A DNA stretch of 64,000 nucleotides from Comamonadaceae bacterium (GTDB lineage Bacteria; Pseudomonadota; Gammaproteobacteria; Burkholderiales; Burkholderiaceae_C): assembly GCA_027486555.1 (NCBI GenBank), contig JAIXOX010000093.1, forward strand, positions 1 through 64,000, given 5' to 3'. Below are positions 48,580 through 58,113 of this stretch, piece after piece. The notes below the pieces were generated by a model, which saw only the letters and a list, made by a program, of their open reading frames with translations, was not told where the DNA came from and did not search any database. A program made the translations under genes and the position numbers. The first letter of the stretch is position 1; every line of letters begins with the position of its first letter.

Positions 48580-49338
48580 ATGTTTGAGCAAGTCGTACCC
48601 GTTAACAAAGAGCGCCACGCTGGCAAAAAAGTCAGGATGAGCAATGACTTCGGTTTTGCCTCCAAATTTCACATCGCCTACATCACTCTTCACGAGTTCG
48701 CGCGTGCTGCTTCGATTTATCCCGTCATGTTTCTGGAAGATCAGGCCAATGATCAATTTCGTCCAGTGGTCCTGATGGGCTTGGATGCTGGTGAAAACCT
48801 GTTCGTTGATGCACAGGGTCAGTGGTCTGCTTCTTACATTCCCGCCATCATTCGCCGTTATCCTTTTGCGCTGACCAAAGCACCCGAGGCCGACCGTTAC
48901 ATCGTCTGTGTCGACGAAGGCAGTAACTTGCTGAGCGATACCGAAGGTGCGCCCATGTTCGACGAGCAAGGTAACCCCACCCAAGTGATCGAAAACGTCA
49001 AACGTTATTTGGGCGAACTGCAACAGATGGATCAAATGACGCACGAGTTCAGCAAGTTTCTGGTTCAAAACAACCTCTTAACGCCGCTGAACATGCGTGT
49101 CAACGCGGCTGACCAAGTCCGAAACATCACAGGCTGCTACGTCATCAACGAGGAACGCCTGAACAACTTCTCGGATCAGAAATTCCAGGAAGTGCGTCAA
49201 AAGGGCTATTTGCCGGCCATTTATGCCCACCTGATTTCCCTGTCGCAAATTGAACGCCTTGCGGCATTGAAAAAGCCTGCTGTCCCATCGCAAGACACGG
49301 GTGCAGCTTATCCACTGTCTTCCGAACAGCTTCAGTGA
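48580..49338 (+). CDS. SapC family protein
   Basis: 252 residues from the ATG at 48580. IYPVMFLEDQANDQFRPVVL, LMGLDAGENLFVDAQGQW and SASYIPAIIRRYPFAL are the core of the SapC family, named from Campylobacter S-layer secretion genes but of uncertain function. No signal peptide or membrane helix is visible, so it is probably cytosolic. It leads the presumed secretion operon; its stop overlaps the longer possible start of the tolC-like gene. Confidence 0.9.
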   Translation: MFEQVVPVNKERHAGKKVRMSNDFGFASKFHIAYITLHEFARAASIYPVMFLEDQANDQFRPVVLMGLDAGENLFVDAQGQWSASYIPAIIRRYPFALTKAPEADRYIVCVDEGSNLLSDTEGAPMFDEQGNPTQVIENVKRYLGELQQMDQMTHEFSKFLVQNNLLTPLNMRVNAADQVRNITGCYVINEERLNNFSDQKFQEVRQKGYLPAIYAHLISLSQIERLAALKKPAVPSQDTGAAYPLSSEQLQ

Positions 49339-49451
49339 TGAAGTCTCAGGGGCATGACGTGATACGCATCACTCATGCACCTGATGGTTGGGGTGTCGGC
49401 TCTTGCTTAAGCACGGGGCTGCTTGTGTGCCATCTGATCTTCAGGACTTGC

Positions 49452-51011
49452 ATGAAAAATTCTGATAACTCTTTTCGTCTTCTTGTACCCGCTGCTCTGA
49501 TTTTGTCAATGGGGCTGGTGCACCACAGCTCAGGTTGGGCGCAATCTGTCAGCACGGCTGAGCGTGACACTGCTGCAGCGGTACAGCAGCAGCAAGCTCT
49601 GAGTCTGAAAGAATTGGTGGAACAGGTGCGCGTGAACAACAAGGCGATCCGCTCCAAGCAAGCCGAAAGTCGGATTACTGCCACCGGTGTCGAGCGCGCT
49701 GCTGGTGCTTTTCAGCGCACAGCCAACATCAACACCACGCGTGGCATGAGTTCGACCAAAAACACATTCGAGGAAGAACTGGTCCGGCAAGGGCAAGGCG
49801 TCTACGAGCGAACTGCCAATGACTACACCGCCGGCATCTCTCAATTGCTGCCCTCGGGCGGCAAGTTGGAGGTGAAATCCTCGCTTTCGCGGTTCATCAC
49901 CAACATCAACAACCAGACCACACCCCGTCCGCCTGGCTTGCTGGATAACCGCAGTCAGTTTGGCTTGACCTTGACACAGCCATTGGCACGGGATGCAGGC
50001 AGGGAGGTGACCGGTGCACGTCTGAACGTGGCCAAGCTTGATGCATCTGCTGCCGAGCTCACTGCACGCGACACCGAAACCAGCGTTGTGGCAGAAGCGA
50101 CCATTTATTACCACGAACTGACCTTCGCTCAGTACCGGGTGCACGCTGCGCAAGAACGGATTCGAAACGCCCAACGTTTGCTCCAGGAAGCCCAGGCCAT
50201 GAAACGGGGTGGACGTCTGCCGGATACCGACGTTTGGGAAGTCGAGAACGCGCTTGGACGTTACCAAGCGGGATTGCGCGAAGCGCTTCAACAAGAGCGT
50301 GAAAAAACCAACCGGCTGCGCACCATGCTCATGTCAGTCGCCAGCAATGAGCCCCGAAGTTTGCGCACTACGGACGCTTTGCCTGAAGTCGGCATGGACC
50401 CTATCACGCAGGAAGACAGCCTGCGCACGGCGCTTGAGCGTCGAGACGACTACTTGATGAAAAAAGTTCAGATTGAGCGCGAGGGCGTGCAAGTTGCCTA
50501 TTCCAAAAACCAGATGCTTCCGCGGGTGGATTTGGTCACAGGCTATGGCGTGGGCGCACTGGAGTATTCGGCTCGCAAGGCTTTGACCGCCTCCAACGCG
50601 GTGGATTACCCCACTTGGTCGGTCGGGCTTCAGTTGTCGTTCCCCATGGGTCCCAATCGCCAGGCCCGGGCTGACGTTGAAGCGGCCGTGGTCAGGCGCG
50701 AAGACGCCCTGCTGGCCCTAGAGGCTCTTCAAGTTCAAATTGCCAATGACATCGACACCAGCCTGTCCATGCTCCGGTCATCTGCAGAGAACTGGCAGCT
50801 TTGGAAAGAGGTGCATGAGCGTGAGAAAAAACAATTGGAAGCTGAGCGCCGAAAGTTCAGCGGCGGTCGCAGCGATACCCGAGAAGTGCTTTTGCGTGAA
50901 GAGCGGGTGATCAATTCGCTGCTGAGCGTGCGCGAGCAACAACTGGCACACGCACGCGCCCAAGTCATGTTGCAGTCAGCCCAGGGCACCTTGATGGATC
51001 GATTCCGCTGA
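49452..51011 (+). CDS. TolC-family outer-membrane channel protein
   Basis: 519 residues from ATG 49452, which gives a signal peptide of about 30 residues (LLVPAALILSMGLVHHSSGW). The mature part has the two outer-membrane efflux repeats: SLKELVEQVRVNNKAIRSKQ and the long helical hairpin AAQERIRNAQRLLQEAQAMK in the first, LSFPMGPNRQARADVEAAVV in the second. Such trimers form the outer-membrane exit duct of type I secretion and efflux pumps. An open frame to 49335 overlaps the sapC stop. It is followed by its likely adaptor. Confidence 0.9.
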   Translation: MKNSDNSFRLLVPAALILSMGLVHHSSGWAQSVSTAERDTAAAVQQQQALSLKELVEQVRVNNKAIRSKQAESRITATGVERAAGAFQRTANINTTRGMSSTKNTFEEELVRQGQGVYERTANDYTAGISQLLPSGGKLEVKSSLSRFITNINNQTTPRPPGLLDNRSQFGLTLTQPLARDAGREVTGARLNVAKLDASAAELTARDTETSVVAEATIYYHELTFAQYRVHAAQERIRNAQRLLQEAQAMKRGGRLPDTDVWEVENALGRYQAGLREALQQEREKTNRLRTMLMSVASNEPRSLRTTDALPEVGMDPITQEDSLRTALERRDDYLMKKVQIEREGVQVAYSKNQMLPRVDLVTGYGVGALEYSARKALTASNAVDYPTWSVGLQLSFPMGPNRQARADVEAAVVRREDALLALEALQVQIANDIDTSLSMLRSSAENWQLWKEVHEREKKQLEAERRKFSGGRSDTREVLLREERVINSLLSVREQQLAHARAQVMLQSAQGTLMDRFR

Positions 51012-51042
51012 GACAGTTGTTGCAGAACTCAGGGAGATCTTT

Positions 51043-51936
51043 TTGACAGAAAAAATAGCAAAACAAACAAAATGTGGGCCGCTCATTGCGGTCCTTTGTC
51101 CGTATTTTGTCCTTCGTGTGGCCGCTGCTTGCTTGGCGACGACAGCTTGCCTGGCGCAACCCGCACCCACTTCGCGGTCCACCCCTCAAGGGGGGGTGTC
51201 AACTGTGCTGGCTCAGGGTCTTACCCAGGCCATCAAGGACATCAAGTTGGGCATGACTGTGGCCGGTCGTGTAGATGGGGTCTTGATTCGGGAGGGGCAA
51301 AGGGTGCAGCAAGGTCAGGTTTTGCTGTACCAAGACAAACAAGCCGAAGAACTCGAAGTCCAACGTCGTCGCTTGTTGTTGCAGGACAACTCCCGGTTGA
51401 ACGAGTTGCGCAACAAGGAAGTCGTGCTGACTGAGCAGGTGGGTTCATTGCGTTCCTTGCTTTCATCTGGTGCCGTTTCGCGCAAGCAGCTCGAAGATGA
51501 GGAGATGTCACTGAACGCGGTGGTGGCCGAGCGCAAAGCGCTTGAAATCGGCAAACAACGCGAGCAAGTGGAGCTCGAAATGGCCATAGAAGCTTTCGAG
51601 CGCCGCCACTTGCGATCACCCATCAATGGCATTGTCACCAAGGTGGTTCCACGTACCGGTGAAAGTATTGGAGCCCATGAGCCTGTTGTGCATGTGGTGG
51701 ACATCAGCAGGGTGCGCTTTATGGGCAACATTCCAGTGGCTCAGGGTGCACTGCTGCGCGTGGGTGCGCAAGTCAAGCTGCGCCTCGGGGGGGACCCGGG
51801 CATCACGCGCAATGCTCGTGTGATGTTTGTCTCTCCCATTGCCGATCCCGCCAGCGGGCTGGTCGAGGTCATCGCCGAATTTGACAATCCCGATGGTGCG
51901 GTTCGTCCTGGGGTCACAGGCCGCCTGGTGTTGTGA
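51043..51936 (+). CDS. Periplasmic adaptor (membrane fusion) protein, short
   Basis: 297 residues from a TTG with AGGGAG six bases upstream; no ATG in frame fits. A signal sequence (about 13-38, ending TACLAQP) precedes a barrel-sandwich half-motif VAGRVDGVLIREGQRVQQGQ, a helical hairpin (about 100-180) and the second lipoyl half RSPINGIVTKVVPRTGESIG, then a beta-barrel VVDISRVRFMGNIPVAQGAL. This is the RND/HlyD adaptor layout in compact form. It probably contacts the TolC-like protein encoded just upstream. Confidence 0.87.
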   Translation: MTEKIAKQTKCGPLIAVLCPYFVLRVAAACLATTACLAQPAPTSRSTPQGGVSTVLAQGLTQAIKDIKLGMTVAGRVDGVLIREGQRVQQGQVLLYQDKQAEELEVQRRRLLLQDNSRLNELRNKEVVLTEQVGSLRSLLSSGAVSRKQLEDEEMSLNAVVAERKALEIGKQREQVELEMAIEAFERRHLRSPINGIVTKVVPRTGESIGAHEPVVHVVDISRVRFMGNIPVAQGALLRVGAQVKLRLGGDPGITRNARVMFVSPIADPASGLVEVIAEFDNPDGAVRPGVTGRLVL

Positions 51937-53888
51937 AGCCGACCACCATGTCCGCTCCATCGAGTTTATCCCCCGATATCAGCAGCGAGTCAGCCAGTGC
52001 GCGTTTAGCCAGTTTGGTGCGTCTGGGCGGCACGGCCGAGCAATTTTGGCCGCACTATTTGCAAGCGGTGGCGCAGGCCCTGTCTGCTCGCCGAGTGCTG
52101 TTGCTGGTCTCTTCGGTTGGGCGACCTTGGCAGGCCCGGGCGCAATGGCCGGTGCGTGGCAACGACCAGCCGGGGGATGTCGATTGGACTTTGGCGTTGG
52201 TTGCTGAAGTGCGTAACGGGCAACCGCGACTGCGCCGCAATGCGGACAAGCAGCTTGCGCTGGTGATGACCCCCTTGGCCGATGCGACCGAATCCGGGGC
52301 GCAAGTGCTGGCCGTTGTCGCATTGGACATTGGCACCGAAACTTGGGACGAGTCCGGCTTGCTGGCTTGGGCAGCATTGGCCGAGTGGATTCCCTCACAG
52401 TGGTCGATGAACATGGCCCTGTCGGGACAGGCCCCACAAAGTGGTTCGTCCCCGGACGCCAGCCATGTCGCCAGTGGCGCAGTTTCTGCCATTGACCCCG
52501 CACAAGTGACGACTCAGAGTGCGCAGGATCGGGCTCAAACGCTTCATGACGTGATGCGCTTGGCCATACGTTTGCAGGAAGAAAAGCGTTTTTTGGCCAT
52601 GGCCATGGCCATGTGCAATGAATTGGCGCTGCGATTTGCCTGTGAGCGGGTTTCTTTGGGTTGGGTGGATCGCCACGATCTGAAGCTCACGGCGGTCAGC
52701 CACGTCGAACACTTTGACCCCAAGTCTCAGGCCACCCGCTCGCTTGAAGCGGTGATGGACGAGGCGCTGGCGCAGGAATCGGTGCTGGTTTACCCCCCCG
52801 AACCCGGCACGGACCCGGTGTTGCGAGCGCATCAAGCGTATTGTGAAAAAGTGGGGGCTACTTGCATCACCACCGTGCCCTTGTTGCATGCCGAGACGGT
52901 CATGGCTGTGCTTTGCCTGGAGCGCCAGGCAGGCACCCTGACGGCGGCGCAGTTGTGGGAGCTGCAGCTCATTGCCGATGCGGTGGCACGCTGGCAGCAC
53001 ACCTTGCATGACCAGGACCGTTGGTTCGGTGCACGGTGGTGGGCCGCATTGAACCGGCAGGCAGGACAAATTTTCAAGCCCAGTCACACCGCACTCAAAC
53101 TCACGGCCATCACCGTCACTGTCCTGTTGGCGCTGTTGTCTTTAACGTATTGGCCTTATCGGGTGGATGCGTCTTTGGCCATTCGCAGTCAAGACTTGCT
53201 GTTCATGCCTGCGCCTTTTGATGGATACCTGCGCAAGGTCAATGTGCACGTCGGTGAACAAGTGGCTGAGGGGGCAGTGCTGGTCGAATTGGACACACGC
53301 GACTTGGCTCTGGAGGCCTCCATGGCCGAGGCGGATTTGCTGCGTCACTCCCGTGATTCCGAAAAATCGATGGCCGCGCATCAACTGGCAGAAATGCAGA
53401 TCGCAGCGGCCAGGGCGCAGCAATCGGCTTCGCGTTTGGAGATGATTCGCTACCAGTTGGAGAACGCGCAGGTGCGGGCACCTTATGCCGGGGTGGTCAT
53501 TGAAGGTGATCTGAAAAAAAACCTGGGTGCTCCTGTTCGCAAAGGAGATCTGCTTCTGAAGTTGGCCCAAACCAGTCAGGCCTACATCGAGTTGGAAATT
53601 GACCAAGCCTACATCCATGACGTGAAAGTCGGCAGCCGTGCAGAGTTTGCGCTGGTGGGCCGTCCCCAAGACCGTTTCGACATCACGGTCAGTCGGATTG
53701 ATCCGGCCGCTGTCAACCGCGATGGCCGCACGTTTTATGTGGCCCGAGCCGATGTGGACGGCACCTTTGAGCCTCATTGGCGGCCCGGCATGGGGGGTAC
53801 TGCCAAAATTGACGTGGGACTTCGAAGCCCGCTGTGGATCATGACGCAGCGCACTGTGCGTTTTTTGCGTGAGTTCTTCTGGCTATGA
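51933..53888 (+). CDS. GAF domain-transmembrane-HlyD adaptor protein
   Basis: 651 residues from the GTG that overlaps the previous stop (ATG 51948 is an alternative). Residues about 25-155 and 205-350 look like GAF-type sensor modules (FACERVSLGWVDRHDLKLTA, GATCITTVPLLHAETVMAVL). A single transmembrane helix at about 388-406 leads to a HlyD-type periplasmic part (about 415-640) with APFDGYLRKVNVHVGEQVAE and APYAGVVIEGDLKKNLGAPV. A cytosolic sensor fused to an adaptor is unusual; it may gate export from the cytosolic side. Its stop overlaps the next start by four bases. Confidence 0.83.
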   Translation: MKPTTMSAPSSLSPDISSESASARLASLVRLGGTAEQFWPHYLQAVAQALSARRVLLLVSSVGRPWQARAQWPVRGNDQPGDVDWTLALVAEVRNGQPRLRRNADKQLALVMTPLADATESGAQVLAVVALDIGTETWDESGLLAWAALAEWIPSQWSMNMALSGQAPQSGSSPDASHVASGAVSAIDPAQVTTQSAQDRAQTLHDVMRLAIRLQEEKRFLAMAMAMCNELALRFACERVSLGWVDRHDLKLTAVSHVEHFDPKSQATRSLEAVMDEALAQESVLVYPPEPGTDPVLRAHQAYCEKVGATCITTVPLLHAETVMAVLCLERQAGTLTAAQLWELQLIADAVARWQHTLHDQDRWFGARWWAALNRQAGQIFKPSHTALKLTAITVTVLLALLSLTYWPYRVDASLAIRSQDLLFMPAPFDGYLRKVNVHVGEQVAEGAVLVELDTRDLALEASMAEADLLRHSRDSEKSMAAHQLAEMQIAAARAQQSASRLEMIRYQLENAQVRAPYAGVVIEGDLKKNLGAPVRKGDLLLKLAQTSQAYIELEIDQAYIHDVKVGSRAEFALVGRPQDRFDITVSRIDPAAVNRDGRTFYVARADVDGTFEPHWRPGMGGTAKIDVGLRSPLWIMTQRTVRFLREFFWL

Positions 53889-56053
53889 GTCTCGAAGAAG
53901 CCAGCGGCCGTACCTTCAGCGATGCATGGCACCGTGTGGCGGGCGTGCGCGCCCATTTGCGCACCAGTGTGATCGCGCATCGCCAAATTTTCCGGGGTGA
54001 GCCCTGGATGGTCTTGCGCGACAAGTTCAGTCACGAATGGTTCCGTGTCACGCCCGATGCCTGGACTTTTTTGTGCCGCTTGGGCGAGGGCACGACGGTG
54101 GATGAGGCCTGGAACCGTTCCTTGGAGTTTGATGCTGGCCGAGCCCTCACACAAGAAGAGGTGGTGCAGCTGATCGGTCAGTTGAACCTGTCTAATCTCT
54201 TGCACTTCGACCGTGCCGACTCGCAAGCCAGTCAATTCGAGCGCCATCAAAAACGCAAATCTCGCGAACTCAAAGCTATGCTGATGGGGTTTTTGTCGGT
54301 CAAGATCCCTCTGTTTGACCCGGACCGCCTGCTGGACAAGGCTTTGCCCTTGATCCGCGCCATCTGCAGCCGCTGGGGTCTGGCGCTTTACCTGCTGTTG
54401 CTTGTCATGGGCCTGAAGGCCGTGGTTGACGAGTCCGACCGCCTGTTTGACCAATCGTCCCATCTCTTGGTGCCAGGCAATCTGCCTTTGTTGTATGTGG
54501 GTTTTTTGTTGTCCAAGACGCTGCATGAATTCAGCCATGCCGCGGCCTGCAAGCTTTTTGGCGGCGAAGTGCACAAAGTCGGGGTCATGCTGCTGTTTTT
54601 TGCGCCCATACCGTACATGGATGCCACCTCAGCCTGGGGCTTTCGCAGCCGATTCGAAAGGGTGATGGTGGGCGCCTCTGGTGTCACGGCTGAATTGGCC
54701 ATGGCCGCTTGCGCAGCCCTGGTCTGGGCATCCACAGCGCCGGGCACCCTCAACTCTTTGGCTTACGACATCATGTTCGTGGCCAGCGTCTCTACCGCGG
54801 TTTTCAACCTCAACCCCTTGCTGCGCTTTGATGGATACCACATTCTGGTGGATGTGCTGGACGTGCCCAATTTGTTTCAGCGCTCGCGCGACCAATTGCG
54901 TTATCTGGCCGAGCGGTATGTGTTGCGCCTGCATGATGCGCAGCCCGCCGCACGCACACCCACCGAGGTGTTCATGTTGCCGCTTTATGGTGTGGTCAGC
55001 CTGCTGTATTGGGTCATGCTGATGGTGACCATTGTGATCTTCATTGCTGGTGAGTACCTGGATCTCGGGGTGGCCTTGGCGATCTTTCTGATCTTCACGT
55101 CGGCGGTCATGCCCCTGTACAAATATGTCAAATATTTGTACAGCGAGCCCCGCCTCGGTTACCGGCGGGGGCAGGCTGTAGCGATCTCCTCAGGACTGGC
55201 GCTTTTGACCTTGGGTCTGTTGACCTTGATCCCCTTGCCCGATCGCATTCGCGTGACCGGTGTGGTTGAAGCAGTGCAGTCGCGTCAATTGCACACCGAC
55301 ACCGACGGTTTTTTTGCTGAACTGCTGACCCGTCCCGGCAGCCAGGTCAGCGCCGGTCAGCCCTTGCTGCGCTTGCGCCACCCCGAACTTGAATTTGACA
55401 TTCGGGCTGCAGAAATGCAACGCGAGCAACTCGAGGCCCAGCGCATCCAGTCGGTCTCCAAAGCGTCAACCGACTTGGCCACCATCGAGCGCCAGCTCGT
55501 ATCGGTGCAGCAGAACCTGAGCGAGCTGTACCGCCGACGTGAAGCGCAGCTCATCGTGGCACCGATCGCTGGCGAGTGGAGTGCCAGTGACCTGGATGGT
55601 ATTCGTGGACAGTGGCTGGCGCGCGGTGCACCGGTGGGCACCATCGTGAACCCCGACCAGTGGCGTTTTGTGGCGGTCTTGCCCCAGGTTGGCAGCCATG
55701 TCTTGGGCGAATCGATCGAGGGCAGCGAGGTGCGCCTGCGGGGGCAAGAAGGTATCAACATCAGCGTGGCCGCCACGTCTGTGATGCCTTTTGAGCAAGG
55801 CCTGCTGCCATCGCGCGCGTTGGGCATGTCTGGTGGTGGTGACCTGGCTGTTTCACCGTCCGACCCCAACGGGGTGGTTGCTGCAGAACCTTTTTTTCGA
55901 ATTGAATCGCCTTTGAAGCCCGATGCAGACCATGCCCCTATGTTGGTGCATGGCCGCATTGGCGTCATGCGTTTGACCTTGAGCAGTCGTCCTTTGCTGG
56001 TTCAGTGGGAGCGGCGTTTGAGGCAATTTTTGCAGCGGAGGTTCAGGGTATGA
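53885..56053 (+). CDS. M50-type membrane peptidase fused to HlyD-like adaptor
   Basis: 722 residues. The N-terminus (about 35-115) resembles a PqqD-like domain (DKFSHEWFRVTPDAWTFLCR). Several transmembrane helices follow, with the zinc motif HEFSH at 214-218 and the third-ligand region NPLLRFDGYH at 310-319, as in site-2-type peptidases. After helices near 365-410 and 435-452, residues about 456-720 form a periplasmic lipoyl/coiled-coil adaptor (GFFAELLTRPGSQVSAGQPL). M50-adaptor fusions are known in peptide-export contexts, but not usually beside a SecA paralogue. The protein could process the cargo or act only as a membrane channel part. Confidence 0.85.
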   Translation: MSLEEASGRTFSDAWHRVAGVRAHLRTSVIAHRQIFRGEPWMVLRDKFSHEWFRVTPDAWTFLCRLGEGTTVDEAWNRSLEFDAGRALTQEEVVQLIGQLNLSNLLHFDRADSQASQFERHQKRKSRELKAMLMGFLSVKIPLFDPDRLLDKALPLIRAICSRWGLALYLLLLVMGLKAVVDESDRLFDQSSHLLVPGNLPLLYVGFLLSKTLHEFSHAAACKLFGGEVHKVGVMLLFFAPIPYMDATSAWGFRSRFERVMVGASGVTAELAMAACAALVWASTAPGTLNSLAYDIMFVASVSTAVFNLNPLLRFDGYHILVDVLDVPNLFQRSRDQLRYLAERYVLRLHDAQPAARTPTEVFMLPLYGVVSLLYWVMLMVTIVIFIAGEYLDLGVALAIFLIFTSAVMPLYKYVKYLYSEPRLGYRRGQAVAISSGLALLTLGLLTLIPLPDRIRVTGVVEAVQSRQLHTDTDGFFAELLTRPGSQVSAGQPLLRLRHPELEFDIRAAEMQREQLEAQRIQSVSKASTDLATIERQLVSVQQNLSELYRRREAQLIVAPIAGEWSASDLDGIRGQWLARGAPVGTIVNPDQWRFVAVLPQVGSHVLGESIEGSEVRLRGQEGINISVAATSVMPFEQGLLPSRALGMSGGGDLAVSPSDPNGVVAAEPFFRIESPLKPDADHAPMLVHGRIGVMRLTLSSRPLLVQWERRLRQFLQRRFRV

Positions 56054-58113
56054 ACACCATGTCAGACACCTCCGCCTGGTTGAATTTGGCACCCGCACCC
56101 ACACCCGCAGCTGTGCCTGCAACGGGACTCATCGGGCGTGCCCGTACCTTGGCCCCATTGACGCCGCTGCCACAAGGAGTGGACGCCCTTTACCAGACCC
56201 TGCAAGGCCACTGGATGCGTTGGCGCAACCCGCGATCGCAGTTGATGGCCCAGTCCAAGCGCACTGCGGCTGCCTTTGATACCCTGATGGGGTTGACCGA
56301 TGAGGAACTTCAGACGCGTTTGGAACAGGCGCGTGCCTGGATGCGGCTGGAGCCCCAACAGGCGGATGGGCATCTTGAAGAGGTGCTGGCGGTGGTGGGC
56401 CAATTGGCTTGGCGGCGTTTGGGGCTCAAACCCTATACGGTGCAATTCATGGGTGCCCTGGTGCTGCAAAGAGGACTGCTTGCCGAGATGGCGACGGGTG
56501 AGGGCAAAACCCTGACCGTGGGACTGGCTGCGGTGCTGGCGGGATTGACTGGCCGTCCCTGTCATGTGATCACTGCCAACGACTATCTGGCCGGTCGTGA
56601 CGCCGAAGAAATGGGCCCACTTTTTGCGGCCTGTGGCTTGCGAGTGACCTCTATGGCCGGGGATCTGGAGCCCGCCGAGCGCGCTTTGCGGTATGACGCT
56701 GATGTGGTTTACCTGACCGCCAAGGAATTGCTGGCGGATTACCTGCGCGACCAAATGGGTGAGGCTTCCCCAGCCATGGACGAGCAGCATTGCTTTGCGC
56801 AGTGGCTCAGGGGCGAAGCACCCCACGGTGCCAGCGCCTTGCTGGTGCGCGGCCTTCACACGGCCATCGTCGACGAAGCTGACAGCATCCTGATCGACGA
56901 AGCCGTCACGCCCTTGATCCTGGCGGCCCCTCGAGAGAGTCGAGGCTTGCAGGACGCGGTGCGGCTGATTTCCGATTTGGCCAATACCCTGCTGGAAGGC
57001 CCTGACTACGAGGCTCAGCCCAAGGGCCAATCGGTTACCTTGCTGGCGAGCGCCAAAGCGCAACTGACCGATTTGTCCAGTCAGTTGCCACCCCTTTGGC
57101 GACCCGCCCCCCGACGCGAAGAGTTGCTTCGGCAGGCCTTGGTGGTGCGCCACTTTTTTCATCCCGGCCAACACTTTGTGGTTCAGGACGACGAGGTGGT
57201 GCTGCTCGACGAGTTCACCGGTCGCATGACGCCTGGCCGCAGCTTGACAGCAGGTCTGCACCAGGCCATCGAGGCCAGTGAGGGGGTCACGATCACCGAC
57301 CCGAATCAGTCCCTCACGCAGATGAGTTTTCAAACCTTCTTTCGGCGTTTTCGCAAACTGTCCGGTTGCAGCGGCACCATCCGGGAAGCCGCTTCCGAGG
57401 TCTGGCGTGTTTATGGTTTGCAGGTTGTTCGGGTCCCGACCCATCGGCCGCGCCTGACCATTTACCACGCCCCGATCTTGGTGCCAGACCTCGTGCAGAA
57501 GTGGCACGCCATTGCCCAAGAGGTGGCCCAAGAGCTCTCCCGGGGGCGTCCCGTGCTGGTGGGCGTGCGCAGCGTGACGGCCAGTGAAGCGCTAGCTCGC
57601 GTGTTGCGTGCTCAGGGCATCGAGCCCAGGGTGCTGAATGCCTTGGCGCACGCTGAAGAAGCCGCCATCGTTTCAGGGGCTGGGCAGCGTGGCGTTGTCA
57701 CCATTGCCACCAACATGGCGGGCCGTGGTACGGACATTCGCTTGGGCCAAGGGGTCCCAGAGGCAGGCGGCTTGCATGTGATCGTGGCCGAAGTCAATGA
57801 ATCGGGTCGAATCGACCGGCAGCTGGCTGGGCGTTGTGGTCGGCAGGGTGATTTCGGCAGTGTCTCGACCTATTTGTGCTTGGCCGACGACCTGGCCCAA
57901 CGCATGATGCCCGCGCCCTGGCGTCAGTTGGTGCTGATGGTGATGCGCAGCTCCGCTGGCAAGACCTCTCGCTTGGCGGGTTGGGCTTTTGCCCGTGCCC
58001 AGCATCGTGCCGAAGCTGTGGCTTTCCAACGGCGTTGGTCGGTCTTGCGTTCGGACGACTGGATGAAGTCGGCCTTGCCCTTTGAAGGTCGCCAAAGGAG
58101 TCAGCGCTCATGA
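56050..58113 (+). CDS. SecA-like translocation ATPase, C-terminally shortened
   Basis: 687 residues against about 900 for housekeeping SecA. Present: Walker A MATGEGKT at 147-154, DEAD box VDEADSILIDEA at 274-285, a preprotein cross-linking region, DEFTGRMTPGR, FRKLSGCSGT, TNMAGRGTDI near 554 and GRIDRQLAGRCGRQGD near 585. The scaffold helix begins (FARAQHRAEAVAFQRR) but the wing domain, the rest of the scaffold and the zinc-binding tail are missing. It overlaps both neighbours by four bases. I infer a dedicated motor for the giant protein; it is not the housekeeping secA. Confidence 0.93.
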   Translation: MNTMSDTSAWLNLAPAPTPAAVPATGLIGRARTLAPLTPLPQGVDALYQTLQGHWMRWRNPRSQLMAQSKRTAAAFDTLMGLTDEELQTRLEQARAWMRLEPQQADGHLEEVLAVVGQLAWRRLGLKPYTVQFMGALVLQRGLLAEMATGEGKTLTVGLAAVLAGLTGRPCHVITANDYLAGRDAEEMGPLFAACGLRVTSMAGDLEPAERALRYDADVVYLTAKELLADYLRDQMGEASPAMDEQHCFAQWLRGEAPHGASALLVRGLHTAIVDEADSILIDEAVTPLILAAPRESRGLQDAVRLISDLANTLLEGPDYEAQPKGQSVTLLASAKAQLTDLSSQLPPLWRPAPRREELLRQALVVRHFFHPGQHFVVQDDEVVLLDEFTGRMTPGRSLTAGLHQAIEASEGVTITDPNQSLTQMSFQTFFRRFRKLSGCSGTIREAASEVWRVYGLQVVRVPTHRPRLTIYHAPILVPDLVQKWHAIAQEVAQELSRGRPVLVGVRSVTASEALARVLRAQGIEPRVLNALAHAEEAAIVSGAGQRGVVTIATNMAGRGTDIRLGQGVPEAGGLHVIVAEVNESGRIDRQLAGRCGRQGDFGSVSTYLCLADDLAQRMMPAPWRQLVLMVMRSSAGKTSRLAGWAFARAQHRAEAVAFQRRWSVLRSDDWMKSALPFEGRQRSQRS

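Noticed and set aside
56062-57531. 489-codon open frame on the minus strand opposite the SecA-like gene
   Set aside because: Low-complexity His/Gln/Gly-rich translation typical of antisense frames in GC-rich genes.
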